A stretch of 64,000 nucleotides of DNA, taken from Methylobacterium dankookense (GTDB lineage Bacteria > Pseudomonadota > Alphaproteobacteria > Rhizobiales > Beijerinckiaceae). Shown one piece after another: positions 24,805-33,088 of the stretch. The position numbers and the translations under genes are program-made. Every line of letters begins with the position of its first letter. Position 1 is the first letter of the stretch. Where the stretch lies: assembly GCF_902141855.1 (NCBI RefSeq), contig NZ_CABFVH010000017.1:1-64000 (forward strand), in the 5' to 3' direction. The notes beneath the pieces are model-generated. The model had not been told where the DNA came from and searched no databases. It worked only from the letters and a program-made list of their open reading frames with translations.

Positions 24805-25950
24805 TCACCGGACCAGCGCGTGGCTGAGCCGTTCCACGGTGCGACCCGCCTGCGGTATGGCCTGGACCCCGTAGACGAGGTTCTGCCGCGCGCCCTCGCG
24901 CAGGAAGTAGGCCTGCGCCCCGTCGGGCAGCCGCGTCGGCGGCAGCGCGGCGGCGGCGAGTTCCGGGCCGACCAGGAGGCGCGCACCGGAATCCGAGGGG
25001 CGGAAGGCGAGGCCGCACAGCTCCGGTGCGAGGCGGCTCGGGCGCAGCCGGCCGTGCTCCGCGACGGGAACCGTCCGGCGCTCGGGCGTGTCGGCTCCAA
25101 AGGCGACCCGGCGGCAGGACGAGCCCGCCGGTGCGACGAGCTCCTGCACGAGGATCGCGGGCGCGGCTCCCGCATCCGGCTCCGGACCCGCGGCCGGGCG
25201 GGTCGCGGCGGCCGCCGCATCGGCGACGGCCGATCCGTCGGCATCCGCCCGTCCGCGGCCATGCAGCGCGGCAAGCCCGGCGCCGAGGGCCGTCAGAACG
25301 GCCAGGCCGGCCGCGAGGGCGGTGCGCGGCACCGACCCCCTGGACGGCGCCGGGCGCGCGGGCGGATGCGCGCGCCGCGCGAGGGCAGCGAGGGCGGACG
25401 GCACGGTGCCGTTCGGCAGGACCAGCGGCGGGCGGTCGCGCGGCGCCGTCAGCAGGATCCGGCCGGCCTCCGAGGCTTCCGGGCCCTCGGGCAGGAGAAC
25501 GGAGAGGTCGGCTCGCGCCGCTGCGGCGAGCAGGTCGCGGGACCGCTCGACCTTGTCGAGCAGCGCGTAGTCTCCGGGCAGCACCGCGAGGTCGAGGTCG
25601 ACCGCACCCGTCGCCCAGACCACGAGTTCGGCCTCGGCCGGATCCGCGGTCAGCCTGTGCCCGCGGGCGACGAGGCCGTGGGCGAGGCAGACCGGCACCT
25701 CCCAGGAGCGCCCGGCATCGAAGGATCCGCTCAGGCGCAGCTCGTACGGGCCCGGGGCGACGCCCGGAAGGCGGGACAACGGCCCGCCCTCGGCGGCGAG
25801 TCGCGCGTAGTCGCCCGACCAGGGCAGGGGCCGGTAATCGCCGGCCGCGAAGGCGGCGGAGGTCGGCAGGCCGGGACGCGCGCCCAGCGCGCGCAGCACC
25901 AGGGGACCGGCGGTGGTCGGCACCACCACGAGGACGGGGCCCGCGGTCAT
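24805..25950 (-). CDS. Single-span membrane protein of unknown function, 381 aa
   Basis: No family is recognised. The first 180 residues look like a compact alpha/beta cytoplasmic domain (MTAGPVLVVVPTTAGPLVLR, with GAVDLDLAVLPGDYALLDKV). A hydrophobic helix at about residues 210-228 (TALAAGLAVLTALGAGLAAL) is followed by an Ala/Pro/Asp linker and a periplasmic-type C-terminal domain with two Cys. This bipartite shape suggests a signal-passing or scaffold protein linking cytoplasm to periplasm. It lies between the trypsin-like gene and two cytoplasmic-looking partners, 66 bases after the 177-aa gene. Confidence 0.65.
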   Translation of the reverse strand: MTAGPVLVVVPTTAGPLVLRALGARPGLPTSAAFAAGDYRPLPWSGDYARLAAEGGPLSRLPGVAPGPYELRLSGSFDAGRSWEVPVCLAHGLVARGHRLTADPAEAELVVWATGAVDLDLAVLPGDYALLDKVERSRDLLAAAARADLSVLLPEGPEASEAGRILLTAPRDRPPLVLPNGTVPSALAALARRAHPPARPAPSRGSVPRTALAAGLAVLTALGAGLAALHGRGRADADGSAVADAAAAATRPAAGPEPDAGAAPAILVQELVAPAGSSCRRVAFGADTPERRTVPVAEHGRLRPSRLAPELCGLAFRPSDSGARLLVGPELAAAALPPTRLPDGAQAYFLREGARQNLVYGVQAIPQAGRTVERLSHALVR

Positions 25951-26015
25951 GCGTCGGGACCGGTCACGCCGCCCCGGGGGCCGTCGGGCAGGACATCGTC
26001 ATAGGCAGGGCATCG

Positions 26016-26549
26016 TCATAGCAGGAAGGCCGCGGAGGCGGGGTTCCGCAGCATCGCCCCGAGCCGCACCACGTCCGGCACCGCCGGATCGAGGGCGAGC
26101 AGGATCGCACCCGCGATGGGCTCCGGCAGCGCCACCCGCACGGCATCGTCCGCCAGGATCACCTCGATGATGCGCGGCGGCCGCGGATTCTCGCCGCGGA
26201 TGACGAGGAGCGGCGGCCCCTCCGCCATCCCGTCCAGGAACTCGAGCGTGAAGGCCCCGATCCGGCGCGACGCGATCCGCCCGTCCGCGGCCGCCGCCGC
26301 GAGCGGCGCGTGCGCGACCGCCTGGGCGGCGAGGAGGGTCCGGTAGCGCCGCGCCGTGTCGGGATCCGTGCGGATCGCCCGGACCACCGCGAGATCGACC
26401 GCTGCGCCCGGCTCGCGGATCGCGTGGGCCCACAGGGCGGCGATGCCCGGATGCGCGCGCGCCGGGCTCGGAGCGGCCCGCGCGGTCGCGCGCAGGAGGC
26501 CCCGCGCGGCATGGATCTCGGCGAGCAGGCCGGCCGCGTCGTCGCTCAT
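26016..26549 (-). CDS. Hypothetical protein, 177 aa
   Basis: An unrecognised cytoplasmic protein, start ATG 26549 with GGAGG upstream. The first 100 residues are helical and Ala-rich; the second half has alternating strands (ASRRIGAFTLEFLDG, PPLLVIRGENPRPP, IIEVILADDAVRVALPEP). The ATG overlaps the stop of the upstream 469-aa gene in an ATGA four-base junction, so the two products are almost certainly made together and may interact. No catalytic motif is visible. Confidence 0.65.
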   Translation of the reverse strand: MSDDAAGLLAEIHAARGLLRATARAAPSPARAHPGIAALWAHAIREPGAAVDLAVVRAIRTDPDTARRYRTLLAAQAVAHAPLAAAAADGRIASRRIGAFTLEFLDGMAEGPPLLVIRGENPRPPRIIEVILADDAVRVALPEPIAGAILLALDPAVPDVVRLGAMLRNPASAAFLL

Positions 26550-27955
26550 GCCGCCTCCGCCGCGTAGGCCTCGGCGAGGGTCCGGGCGAAGATCGCGCGG
26601 TCCGCCGTGAAGGCCGCCTCCAGGGGCCGCTCCCCGGCGAGGCCCGCGAGCGCGCGGCCGAGCCGGCCGATCTCGTCGGCGAGCCGCAGGAGGGCCGCGT
26701 CCGCGGCGGCGAAGCCCGCGGTCACCCGGTCGGGATCGTCGAAGCCGGCGCGGCGGACGCGCCGGAGATCGGTCAGGGCCGCGGCGAGCGCGCCGCGCAC
26801 CTCCGGCTCGAGACCCTCGGCATCCGCCGGGACCCGGAGCGCGGCCGCGATGCGCAGCATCCGGTCGAGATGCGCCGCCAGCGCAGCGACCCGGTCGGCC
26901 AGGGCCCGGTAGGTCTCGGCCTCCGCGCAGGTGACGCGCTCGGCGATCTCGGCCCCGCCGCCGCCCCGGCGCAGGCGGTTGGCGAGGCCGGACTGGACCC
27001 GCCCGAAGCTCGCGGCCCGCAGCGTCGTGAGCGGGCGGGTGCGGTGGAAGGGTTCGAGGCGCAGCAGGTCGGCGAGATCGTCGCGCTCGGCGCCCGTGAG
27101 GATCTTCGGCGCGTCGCCGATGCCGGCGAGCAGGACCGCCAGGCTCTCGGCCGGCTCGACCGCGAGGTCCCCGAGCGAGGCGTCGAGGCGGTCCTCCCAT
27201 CCCTCGACCGCGTCGAGCGAGGCCGCCGCGGCGAGCCCTTCGAGATCGCCGAGCAGGGCCGAGACGGCCTCGAAGGTCACGAAATGCTCGGCGACCGTGC
27301 GGAAGCCCGGCCGCTCGTCCCCGCCCATCTCGGCCTGCCAGAACCCGAGGATGTCGTCGTCCGTGAAGGCGCGGCGGCCGTCGAGGAAGCCGAGGATCGC
27401 GCGGAAGCGGCGCTCCAGCGGCGCCAGCGGCAGGTGGGCGTTGCGATAGGCGGCGAGATGGCGCGCGAGGCGCTTTGCCAGGAACGCGGCGCCCTCCGGC
27501 CCCGGCGCGGAGACCAGCTCGTCGAGCCAGCCCGACAGGGCGGAAAAATGCGCGAGATCCTCCGCGGTCAGCACGAACTCCGCCAGCGCGAGCAGGCGCG
27601 CGAGACCGGACCAGGTCGTGCGCCAGCCCTCCGCATCACCTTGCAGAACGAGGCCCCGCGCATCGGCGGTCCCGGTCGCCGTCCCCGCTTCCGCGAAGCG
27701 GGCTCGCAGGGCCTCGGCCCGCGCCAGCTGCGGATCGAGGACCAGGGTGACGAGATCGCGGCCCGCGCCCGCCCGCGTCAGCCGGGCGAGGGCCGCGAGG
27801 GCGTGGGCGAGGTCCCAGAGCGGCCTGTCGCGGTTCGGCCGCACGGCCCCGGTGACGGCCCGGGCGAGCCAGGCGCGGTCCTCGCGGGCGAGCTCGCGGC
27901 CCTCGCAGACATTGGCGAGATCGGCCGCGCAGCGCTCGTCGTATCCGCCGGTCAT
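26546..27955 (-). CDS. Hypothetical helical protein, 469 aa
   Basis: A large, almost wholly helical protein with no signal peptide, rich in Leu, Ala, Arg and acidic residues, with one conspicuous motif region (DDDILGFWQAEMGGDERPGF, near 230). No ATPase or nuclease motif is seen, and no family is recognised. It could be a solenoid or scaffold. ATG 27955 follows GGAGCCGGG; GTG 28027 would add 24 residues that look non-conserved. It overlaps the next gene by four bases and follows a secreted-protein gene by 93 bases, within the caspase/trypsin operon. Confidence 0.65.
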   Translation of the reverse strand: MTGGYDERCAADLANVCEGRELAREDRAWLARAVTGAVRPNRDRPLWDLAHALAALARLTRAGAGRDLVTLVLDPQLARAEALRARFAEAGTATGTADARGLVLQGDAEGWRTTWSGLARLLALAEFVLTAEDLAHFSALSGWLDELVSAPGPEGAAFLAKRLARHLAAYRNAHLPLAPLERRFRAILGFLDGRRAFTDDDILGFWQAEMGGDERPGFRTVAEHFVTFEAVSALLGDLEGLAAAASLDAVEGWEDRLDASLGDLAVEPAESLAVLLAGIGDAPKILTGAERDDLADLLRLEPFHRTRPLTTLRAASFGRVQSGLANRLRRGGGGAEIAERVTCAEAETYRALADRVAALAAHLDRMLRIAAALRVPADAEGLEPEVRGALAAALTDLRRVRRAGFDDPDRVTAGFAAADAALLRLADEIGRLGRALAGLAGERPLEAAFTADRAIFARTLAEAYAAEAA

Positions 27956-28048
27956 GCGTCCGCCCGGCTCCACCCTCGCGATGCCTCGGAACGCCGCATC
28001 CTTATCGCCCGGCCCCGCATCCGTCACCCCTCGCGCCCGGCAGCCCGC

Positions 28049-28558
28049 TCAGCGGCCGACGATGCGCGGCGCCACCGCGCGCACCAGCGCCTCGACATGA
28101 CGGGTCGCGCTCTCGCGGGAGCCCGCCAGCCCGCGGATCGTCAGCAGATCCCCGCCATACAGGATCACCGCGGTCGCGCCCGCGCCGCTCCCGGCGGCGT
28201 AGCTGCTGACCCAGCCGACCGCCGGGGCCACGGCCAGACCGGACACCCGGCAATCCGGGCTCCTGGCCTGGCAGAGGGCTTCGAGCTGCGCGACGGAAGT
28301 CTGCCCGGAGCGGACGCGCTCCTCCGTCCCGTCGGTCTGGCGGCCGAGCAGCAGGTCGAGCATCGGCGCGCCGGCGCAGCCGGTGCAGACCAGGGTCAGC
28401 CGCCGGGTCTCGGCGCGCGCGGCGAAGCCCTGGCCGAGAGCCGCCTTCGCCGCATCCGCGACGGCGGCGAGATCCCGGATCGCGAAGCCGTCGGCCTGCG
28501 CCGCATGGGCCCAGAGACAGGGGAGGGCGAGGACGAGAGATCGCATATGGCGTCGCAT
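28049..28558 (-). CDS. Exported hypothetical protein, 169 aa
   Basis: The protein begins with a signal peptide (MRRHMRSLVLALPCLWAHAA) after AGGAG. The mature part has an N-terminal helix, a TLVCTGCAGAPMLDLLLG segment with a Cys pair, another Cys pair (ALCQARSPDC) and a C-terminal beta/alpha region (GATAVILYGGDLLTIRGLAG). Regular Cys spacing suggests disulfides in the periplasm. I do not recognise the family. It lies 50 bases downstream of the DUF4384-like gene in the same operon. Confidence 0.68.
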   Translation of the reverse strand: MRRHMRSLVLALPCLWAHAAQADGFAIRDLAAVADAAKAALGQGFAARAETRRLTLVCTGCAGAPMLDLLLGRQTDGTEERVRSGQTSVAQLEALCQARSPDCRVSGLAVAPAVGWVSSYAAGSGAGATAVILYGGDLLTIRGLAGSRESATRHVEALVRAVAPRIVGR

Positions 28559-28608
28559 GCGGCACTCCTGCGGGTCGGCTCGGGTGATCGGGTCCGTCGC
28601 AGCGCGGC

Positions 28609-29955
28609 TCACCGCACCACGATCCGCGCCGCCGCCTCGGTGACGCCGGGCGTCGCCCGGATCCTCTCGACGAGGTCGAGCACCTCGGGCGGCTGCAGCA
28701 GCCGCGCCGCGCCGTCCGGGCCCGGCGCCGCCGCGAGCCAGCGCTCCGCGAGTTCCGGCGGCAGGCCGCCCGCGACGCCGAAGCAGGCGAACAGGTTCTC
28801 GAAGGGCTCGCCCGCGACGATCTCGTCGAGCCCGTAGCCGCGCGGATAGCGCCGGACGTCGCCCGCCGCGAGCGGCGCGAGCGAGGCGGGGTTGCCGCGG
28901 ACCGGAAGCGCCACGAAGGCGGTCTCGTCGGGGGCGACCACCCAGCAATAGAGGCTCTGCCCCGCCCGCGCCTCGATGCGCATCTCGAGCCGCTGCCCGG
29001 CCGAGAAGGGCGTGGCGGCGGCGCCGACCGCGAGGCGGCCGCCATCGGTCTGCGCGGTCGCGACCAGATGATCGAGGAAGGGGCGCGGCGTCGGATCGCA
29101 GCCGAGGCCCTCGACGCCGATGCGCCGCCGGCCCGTCGGCGCGAGCACCGCCCCGTCGCGCTGGAACTCCACCTCCATCCAGGATTGGCGGTCGCGATCG
29201 GTCAGGAAGCGCCCGCGTGCCGTGACAGGCCCCGAACAGGCGGTGCCCGGCGGGCGGCGGCGTACGTCGAGGCGCGCGCCCTTGAGGATGCGGTTGGCCG
29301 AGCGCGCCTCGGCATCGAGCGCGATGACGAGGCGGTCGGTGAGCGCGCCCGCGCAGGTCGAGTGGCCGCCCTCGGCCACGAAGGGGCAGACCTCGACGGC
29401 GCCGGCCTGCGGCGCGGCCTGCGCGAAGGCCCTGACCGCCCCCTCCATCACGGCGTCGACATCCGCGACGCCGGCCCCGACCCGGATCGGCACCGCGACG
29501 GGCTCGCTCGTCGCCTTGCAGGCGGCGTTCCGGGTGATGGCCTGGAGCCGCAGGGCGACGGTCCCGCCGGCGCGGCGCGGCTCCACCAGGAAGACGCTGG
29601 CATCGCCCGAGAAGGCCGCCCGGATCTGCGCCTCGGCCTCAACGCCGGAGAGCCCGGTGGTGCCCTCGCGCAGGGCCTTGATCCGCACCACGTCGGCGGC
29701 CGCCGCCAGCCTGACCCGGCCGGTCGCCTGCAGGCGGCTCTCCAGCGCGAGCCGCACCTCCTCGGCCTGCTCGCGGGACAGGGCCGTCTGGCCGGGCTCG
29801 ACGCCGACCACCGCGAGCGTCGGATCGGGCCGCCCGGCGCAGGCCGCGACCGCGTCGAGGAAGGGGGCGAGCGCCGCGCTGCCGGGATCGGCGCGGGCGG
29901 GCACGACGGACCCGGCGAGGCCGGCTGCGAGCCCGGCGGCGAGGAGGCGCCTCAT
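28609..29955 (-). CDS. Exported DUF4384-like protein
   Basis: A 448-aa protein with signal peptide (1-22, ending VPARA). The first part (30-190) resembles a TolB/CsgG-type fold with ALSREQAEEVRLALESRLQA and FLVEPRRAGGTVALRLQAI. The second part, about 305-400, fits DUF4384: AGQRLEMRIEARAGQSLYCW, VVAPDETAFVALPVRGNP and a final VRRYPRG, a beta-sandwich often encoded next to caspase-like proteases and serine/threonine kinases. ATG 29955 overlaps the stop of the caspase-Sel1 gene (ATGA), so translation is coupled. It may present or be a substrate of the caspase. Confidence 0.75.
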   Translation of the reverse strand: MRRLLAAGLAAGLAGSVVPARADPGSAALAPFLDAVAACAGRPDPTLAVVGVEPGQTALSREQAEEVRLALESRLQATGRVRLAAAADVVRIKALREGTTGLSGVEAEAQIRAAFSGDASVFLVEPRRAGGTVALRLQAITRNAACKATSEPVAVPIRVGAGVADVDAVMEGAVRAFAQAAPQAGAVEVCPFVAEGGHSTCAGALTDRLVIALDAEARSANRILKGARLDVRRRPPGTACSGPVTARGRFLTDRDRQSWMEVEFQRDGAVLAPTGRRRIGVEGLGCDPTPRPFLDHLVATAQTDGGRLAVGAAATPFSAGQRLEMRIEARAGQSLYCWVVAPDETAFVALPVRGNPASLAPLAAGDVRRYPRGYGLDEIVAGEPFENLFACFGVAGGLPPELAERWLAAAPGPDGAARLLQPPEVLDLVERIRATPGVTEAAARIVVR

Positions 29956-32051
29956 TCCGCCTCGTTCGCCTTGGCGTATTGGTCGAGGGCGCGCACGAAG
30001 ACCGGGTTGAAGCGCCCGTCGAGGGCGCCCGGATAATAGTCCGCCTCCTTGATGGCGCGCTGCACGCTGCGGATCGTCTCGGGCTTCAGCTTCTGGGCCG
30101 CCGTGTCGGTCGCCGAGACCGAGGCCGCGCCGAGCTCGCCCTTCTTCAGCGCCCGCATCACCATGTCGGCCGACCGCACGCCCGGGAAGAAGCGCCCGTA
30201 GCCGTTGTCGATCAGCGTCGCCATCGCGGCCATCGCGACGGGATCGCCCTTGTCGGCCGCCTGCCGGAACAGGTCGAAGCCCTGGCGCAGGTCCTTGGGG
30301 AAGCCGTAGGCACCCGTGCCGTAATGCGGCACCAGCTTCGAGATCGAGGCGACGTCCCCGCCCGCGGCCGCGCGCTTGTAGAGGGCGACGGCCTCGGCCT
30401 CGTTCTTCGCGATCCCGTTGCCGTATTCGAGCATGCGGGCGGCGTTGGCGAGCGCCACCACGTTGCCGCCCTCGCCCGCCTGCCGGTAGAGCCGGAGCGC
30501 CTCCGCCTGCTGCCGCCTCACGCCCTGGCCGTTCTCGTAGAGCGTGGCGAGGTTGTTCATCGCCGAGACGCTGCCGGCCTTCGCGGCCTGGTCATAGGCG
30601 GAGAAGGCCTCCTTGTAGCGGTCGGCCCGGTCGTAGGCGCGGCCGAGCTGGTAGGCGAGGCGGCGCAGGCCCGGATAGGCGGCAGAGGCCGCCCGGCAGG
30701 CCTCGATGGCGGCCGCGGGCTCGATCCGGCCGAGCTTGACCCCGGGGACGGCCTTCGGCCGGTCGGGATCGTCGGTGCCCGCGGCCAGCGCGTCGCAGCG
30801 CTGGACCCGGGGATCGCCGCTCGGGTCGGAGCCGCCGAGATAGCCCTCCGCGAGGCCGCGATAGGCGCAGACCGCGCCGCAGGAATCGAGATAGGCCTGG
30901 TATTGCCGCTGGCTGCCGAAGCGGGCCCAGTTCTCCTGGTCGATCGCCGCCGCGTCCCGCTGCCGTCCGGCGAGAAGCCGGTCCATCGCCTGGGGCCGGT
31001 AGCCGCAGACCTCGCCGCAGGTGCCGATATAGGCCTCGAACGCCTCGCGCGTGCCGAGCCCCTCGGCGCGCCGCCATGCGGCCTCGTCGCGGATCGCCGC
31101 GACGCCCCGCGCCACCGCCGCCACGGGCAGCGAGGCCTTCAGCACGATGGGCGCGTCGTCGATCTCCGGCACCTGCTCGCGACCGCTGGCGCGGCGCGCC
31201 GCCTCCTCGACCTCGCGGCGCAGGTAGCGCTTCAGCTCCGGCCACTGGACCTGCCCGTCGCCGTCGCCCTGCTGCTCCTTCGCGTCGGCGAGGCCCGAGG
31301 CCCCCATCAGGAAGCGGCTGGTGAGCAGGCCGAGCCGGTTCGCCTCGTCCCAGTTCGCGGGCGTCGCGCCGGAGGTCGCCACCAGCCGCACGATCCCGCT
31401 CTCCGCCTTCGGACGGGACGGCGCGAAGCCGGGGGCCGAGACCGCGAGCAGGCTCTCGCCCCTGCGCCCGGTCTCGCCGGTGAAACAGGCATCGACCATC
31501 ACGACGAGCTGGCGCTCGGCGCCGATCTTGCGCTTCACGAGGTCGAGGTTGCGGTAGAGCGTCTCGAGCGCGTAGCCGCTCTCGCCCTGGTTAGGGTTGC
31601 CGTCCTCCGGCAGCAGGAAGGGCTGTCTCGTGGCGAGGTCGGGCACGCCGTGGCCCGAATAATAGACGAAGACGTTCGAGCGGCCCTCGCGCACGCTGCG
31701 CCAGAGGCGGCCGGATTGCGGGTTCCGCTCGGTCCCGAATACCTGGTTGAACTCGTTCAGCGTCGCGTCCTTCAGGACGAAGACGTTGCTGTCGCGATAG
31801 CCGAGGCGTTCGACGAGATAGGCGCGGATCGCGTCGGCGTCGTTGTGCGCGTAGTCGACCGGCACCGTCTGCTTGTAGCTGCGGTTGCCGACGACGACGG
31901 CGACCGAGTCCGCATTGTCGGAGAAGGGGACCGGCTCGGGCGCGGCCCGGGCCGGTCCGGGCGGACCCAGCAGGGCCGCGACCGGCAGGAGCACCGTCAC
32001 CGCGAGCCGGGCGAGATGCCGGGACCTTGCGACCGGGGCCTTTGCCGTCAT
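29952..32051 (-). CDS. Exported caspase-like protease with Sel1 repeats
   Basis: A 699-aa protein that heads the operon; GGGAGGAAG precedes ATG 32051. Signal peptide 1-36 (ending PARAA). The caspase domain (48-330) has VAVVVGNRSY, VFVYYSGHGVPD with His134, and QLVVMVDACFTGE with Cys189, plus VATSGATPANWDE. Two similar units (GTREAFEAYIGTCGEVCGYR and GSQRQYQAYLDSCGAVCAYR, about 365-440) each carry a C-x-x-x-C pair. Sel1/TPR-like repeats follow (about 525-660; SAMNNLATLYENGQGVRRQ, VALANAARMLEYGNGIAKNE), ending in a short PG-binding-like tail (YYPGALDGRFNPVFVRALDQ). The plan suggests a periplasmic protease with protein-interaction and peptidoglycan-contact modules. Confidence 0.88.
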   Translation of the reverse strand: MTAKAPVARSRHLARLAVTVLLPVAALLGPPGPARAAPEPVPFSDNADSVAVVVGNRSYKQTVPVDYAHNDADAIRAYLVERLGYRDSNVFVLKDATLNEFNQVFGTERNPQSGRLWRSVREGRSNVFVYYSGHGVPDLATRQPFLLPEDGNPNQGESGYALETLYRNLDLVKRKIGAERQLVVMVDACFTGETGRRGESLLAVSAPGFAPSRPKAESGIVRLVATSGATPANWDEANRLGLLTSRFLMGASGLADAKEQQGDGDGQVQWPELKRYLRREVEEAARRASGREQVPEIDDAPIVLKASLPVAAVARGVAAIRDEAAWRRAEGLGTREAFEAYIGTCGEVCGYRPQAMDRLLAGRQRDAAAIDQENWARFGSQRQYQAYLDSCGAVCAYRGLAEGYLGGSDPSGDPRVQRCDALAAGTDDPDRPKAVPGVKLGRIEPAAAIEACRAASAAYPGLRRLAYQLGRAYDRADRYKEAFSAYDQAAKAGSVSAMNNLATLYENGQGVRRQQAEALRLYRQAGEGGNVVALANAARMLEYGNGIAKNEAEAVALYKRAAAGGDVASISKLVPHYGTGAYGFPKDLRQGFDLFRQAADKGDPVAMAAMATLIDNGYGRFFPGVRSADMVMRALKKGELGAASVSATDTAAQKLKPETIRSVQRAIKEADYYPGALDGRFNPVFVRALDQYAKANEAE

Positions 32052-32206
32052 GCGCTTCCTCCCTTCCTGCAGGGTCGGGCACTCACGTCCGGGGATGGCG
32101 CGACCCGGCCCGACCGGTTGATTCGTGCGCGCATTGATTCTTGCGCGCGCCCGTCCCGGCGCGACCATGGACGGGCAATCCCGGCCCTAGCATGGCAGGC
32201 GGCCGG

Positions 32207-32275
32207 TCATCCGACGGCCAGCGCGACGACGAGGCTGAGGACGACGAGGTGGAGCGGCGAGAGGGCGGCCAGCAT
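32207..32275 (-). CDS. 22-aa single-helix membrane microprotein
   Basis: ATG 32275 is preceded by GAGGAGG at good spacing, and the short frame ends at TGA 32207. The peptide is one hydrophobic helix (LSPLHLVVLSLVVALAVG). The ribosome-binding site overlaps the stop codon of the upstream 86-aa gene, so the two are translationally linked. Small membrane peptides often modulate larger envelope complexes; nothing more can be said. Confidence 0.5.
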   Translation of the reverse strand: MLAALSPLHLVVLSLVVALAVG

Positions 32276-32286
32276 CACCGGCCTCC

Positions 32287-32547
32287 TCACGGCAGGTAGA
32301 GGCCGCGGCCGCAGCGGCGCACGCGCCGCAGCTCGACATAGCCGGTGTAGCGGTTGAACACCTCGACCGTGCGGTACAGGCAGTAATGCCCGGAATTGCG
32401 GCCGTTGTAATAGACGCCGCCGCTGTCGAGGTCGACGCCGAGGAACTCCTGGTTTCCGCGGCTGCCCGGACCCGCCGCATCCTGCGCGAGGGCCGGAGCG
32501 CCGCCGAGGATCAGGCCGAGTCCGGCGAGGATCGAAACCGTCCGCAT
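32287..32547 (-). CDS. Small exported hypothetical protein, 86 aa
   Basis: ATG 32547 follows GGGAGA. Residues 1-22 form a signal peptide (ILAGLGLILGGAPALAQ). The mature 64 residues are Tyr/Gly-rich with two Cys (HYCLYRTVEV and RRVRRCGRG), likely one disulfide. No family is recognised. Its stop lies against the ribosome-binding site of the 22-aa peptide gene, and the caspase-Sel1 gene starts about 155 bases further on the same strand, so it may belong to the same transcription unit. Confidence 0.6.
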   Translation of the reverse strand: MRTVSILAGLGLILGGAPALAQDAAGPGSRGNQEFLGVDLDSGGVYYNGRNSGHYCLYRTVEVFNRYTGYVELRRVRRCGRGLYLP

Positions 32548-32741
32548 GTCGCATCTCCCTGGTCGGGCGGCGCCGGCCGCCCTCGCCGGGGTCATGGGCC
32601 GGCCAGAGCGATTTTCGGGGGCGCCCGCTCGTCCGAGAGCTTTTTCAGGGGCATCCGGCCTCTCCGGCCTGGCCGAAGCGTCGCGACTCCGGCGCCCACG
32701 GTTCAGGCGAGATGGATCCGTGAGCGGCCCCGCGAAGCGAC

Positions 32742-32794
32742 CTCATACGACATCCGGGTGACCCCTTCGGGATGGCGGATGTCGCCTTCGCTCA
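32742..32794. repeat. 53-bp palindromic repeat, copy 2
   Basis: Identical to the copy at 11024-11076 except for one base in the inner hairpin (GACCCC instead of GATCCC). The outer arms GACATCCG and CGGATGTC are unchanged. It is intergenic and not beside an obvious transposase here. Confidence 0.75.
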
Positions 32795-32993
32795 GGCGCC
32801 GCGCGGGCTTGGCCGAGACCGCGTCCGGTCTGATCAACCGGACCCGGTATCAGCCGAGCGCCGCCGTGATCGTGAGAGGCGCGGCGGCGATTTCTTCATG
32901 GTCCTCCGGGCGAGGATCCGAACTCGAATTGCCTAGCCTTCAGGCAGAATGCCTCGGCACGTTGCAATTTCGGCCGCAGCCCGTAAACGGATA

Positions 32994-33007
32994 TCTGGTA
33001 TACCAGA
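32994..33007. promoter_or_regulatory. Perfect palindrome TCTGGTATACCAGA, possible GntR-type operator
   Basis: A 14-bp perfect inverted repeat with the TGGTATACCA core used by several GntR-family repressors, 82 bases upstream of the HPP gene start. No GntR gene is in the window, so the regulator, if any, acts in trans. Confidence 0.4.
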
Positions 33008-33088
33008 GATCCGCACCGACGATCGGAGCATCTGCCTGTTGAACGGGCGATTCCGGTAACGGTTCGGGCAAGCGAGGGACGCGCGAGG

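Larger units (their letters stand above)
32548..33088. other. Intergenic region between divergent envelope and HPP genes
   Basis: 540 bases without a convincing gene. It contains the second 53-bp palindromic repeat (32742-32794) and a perfect 14-bp palindrome (32994-33007). Promoters for the minus-strand operon and for the HPP gene should lie at its two ends. Confidence 0.5.
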
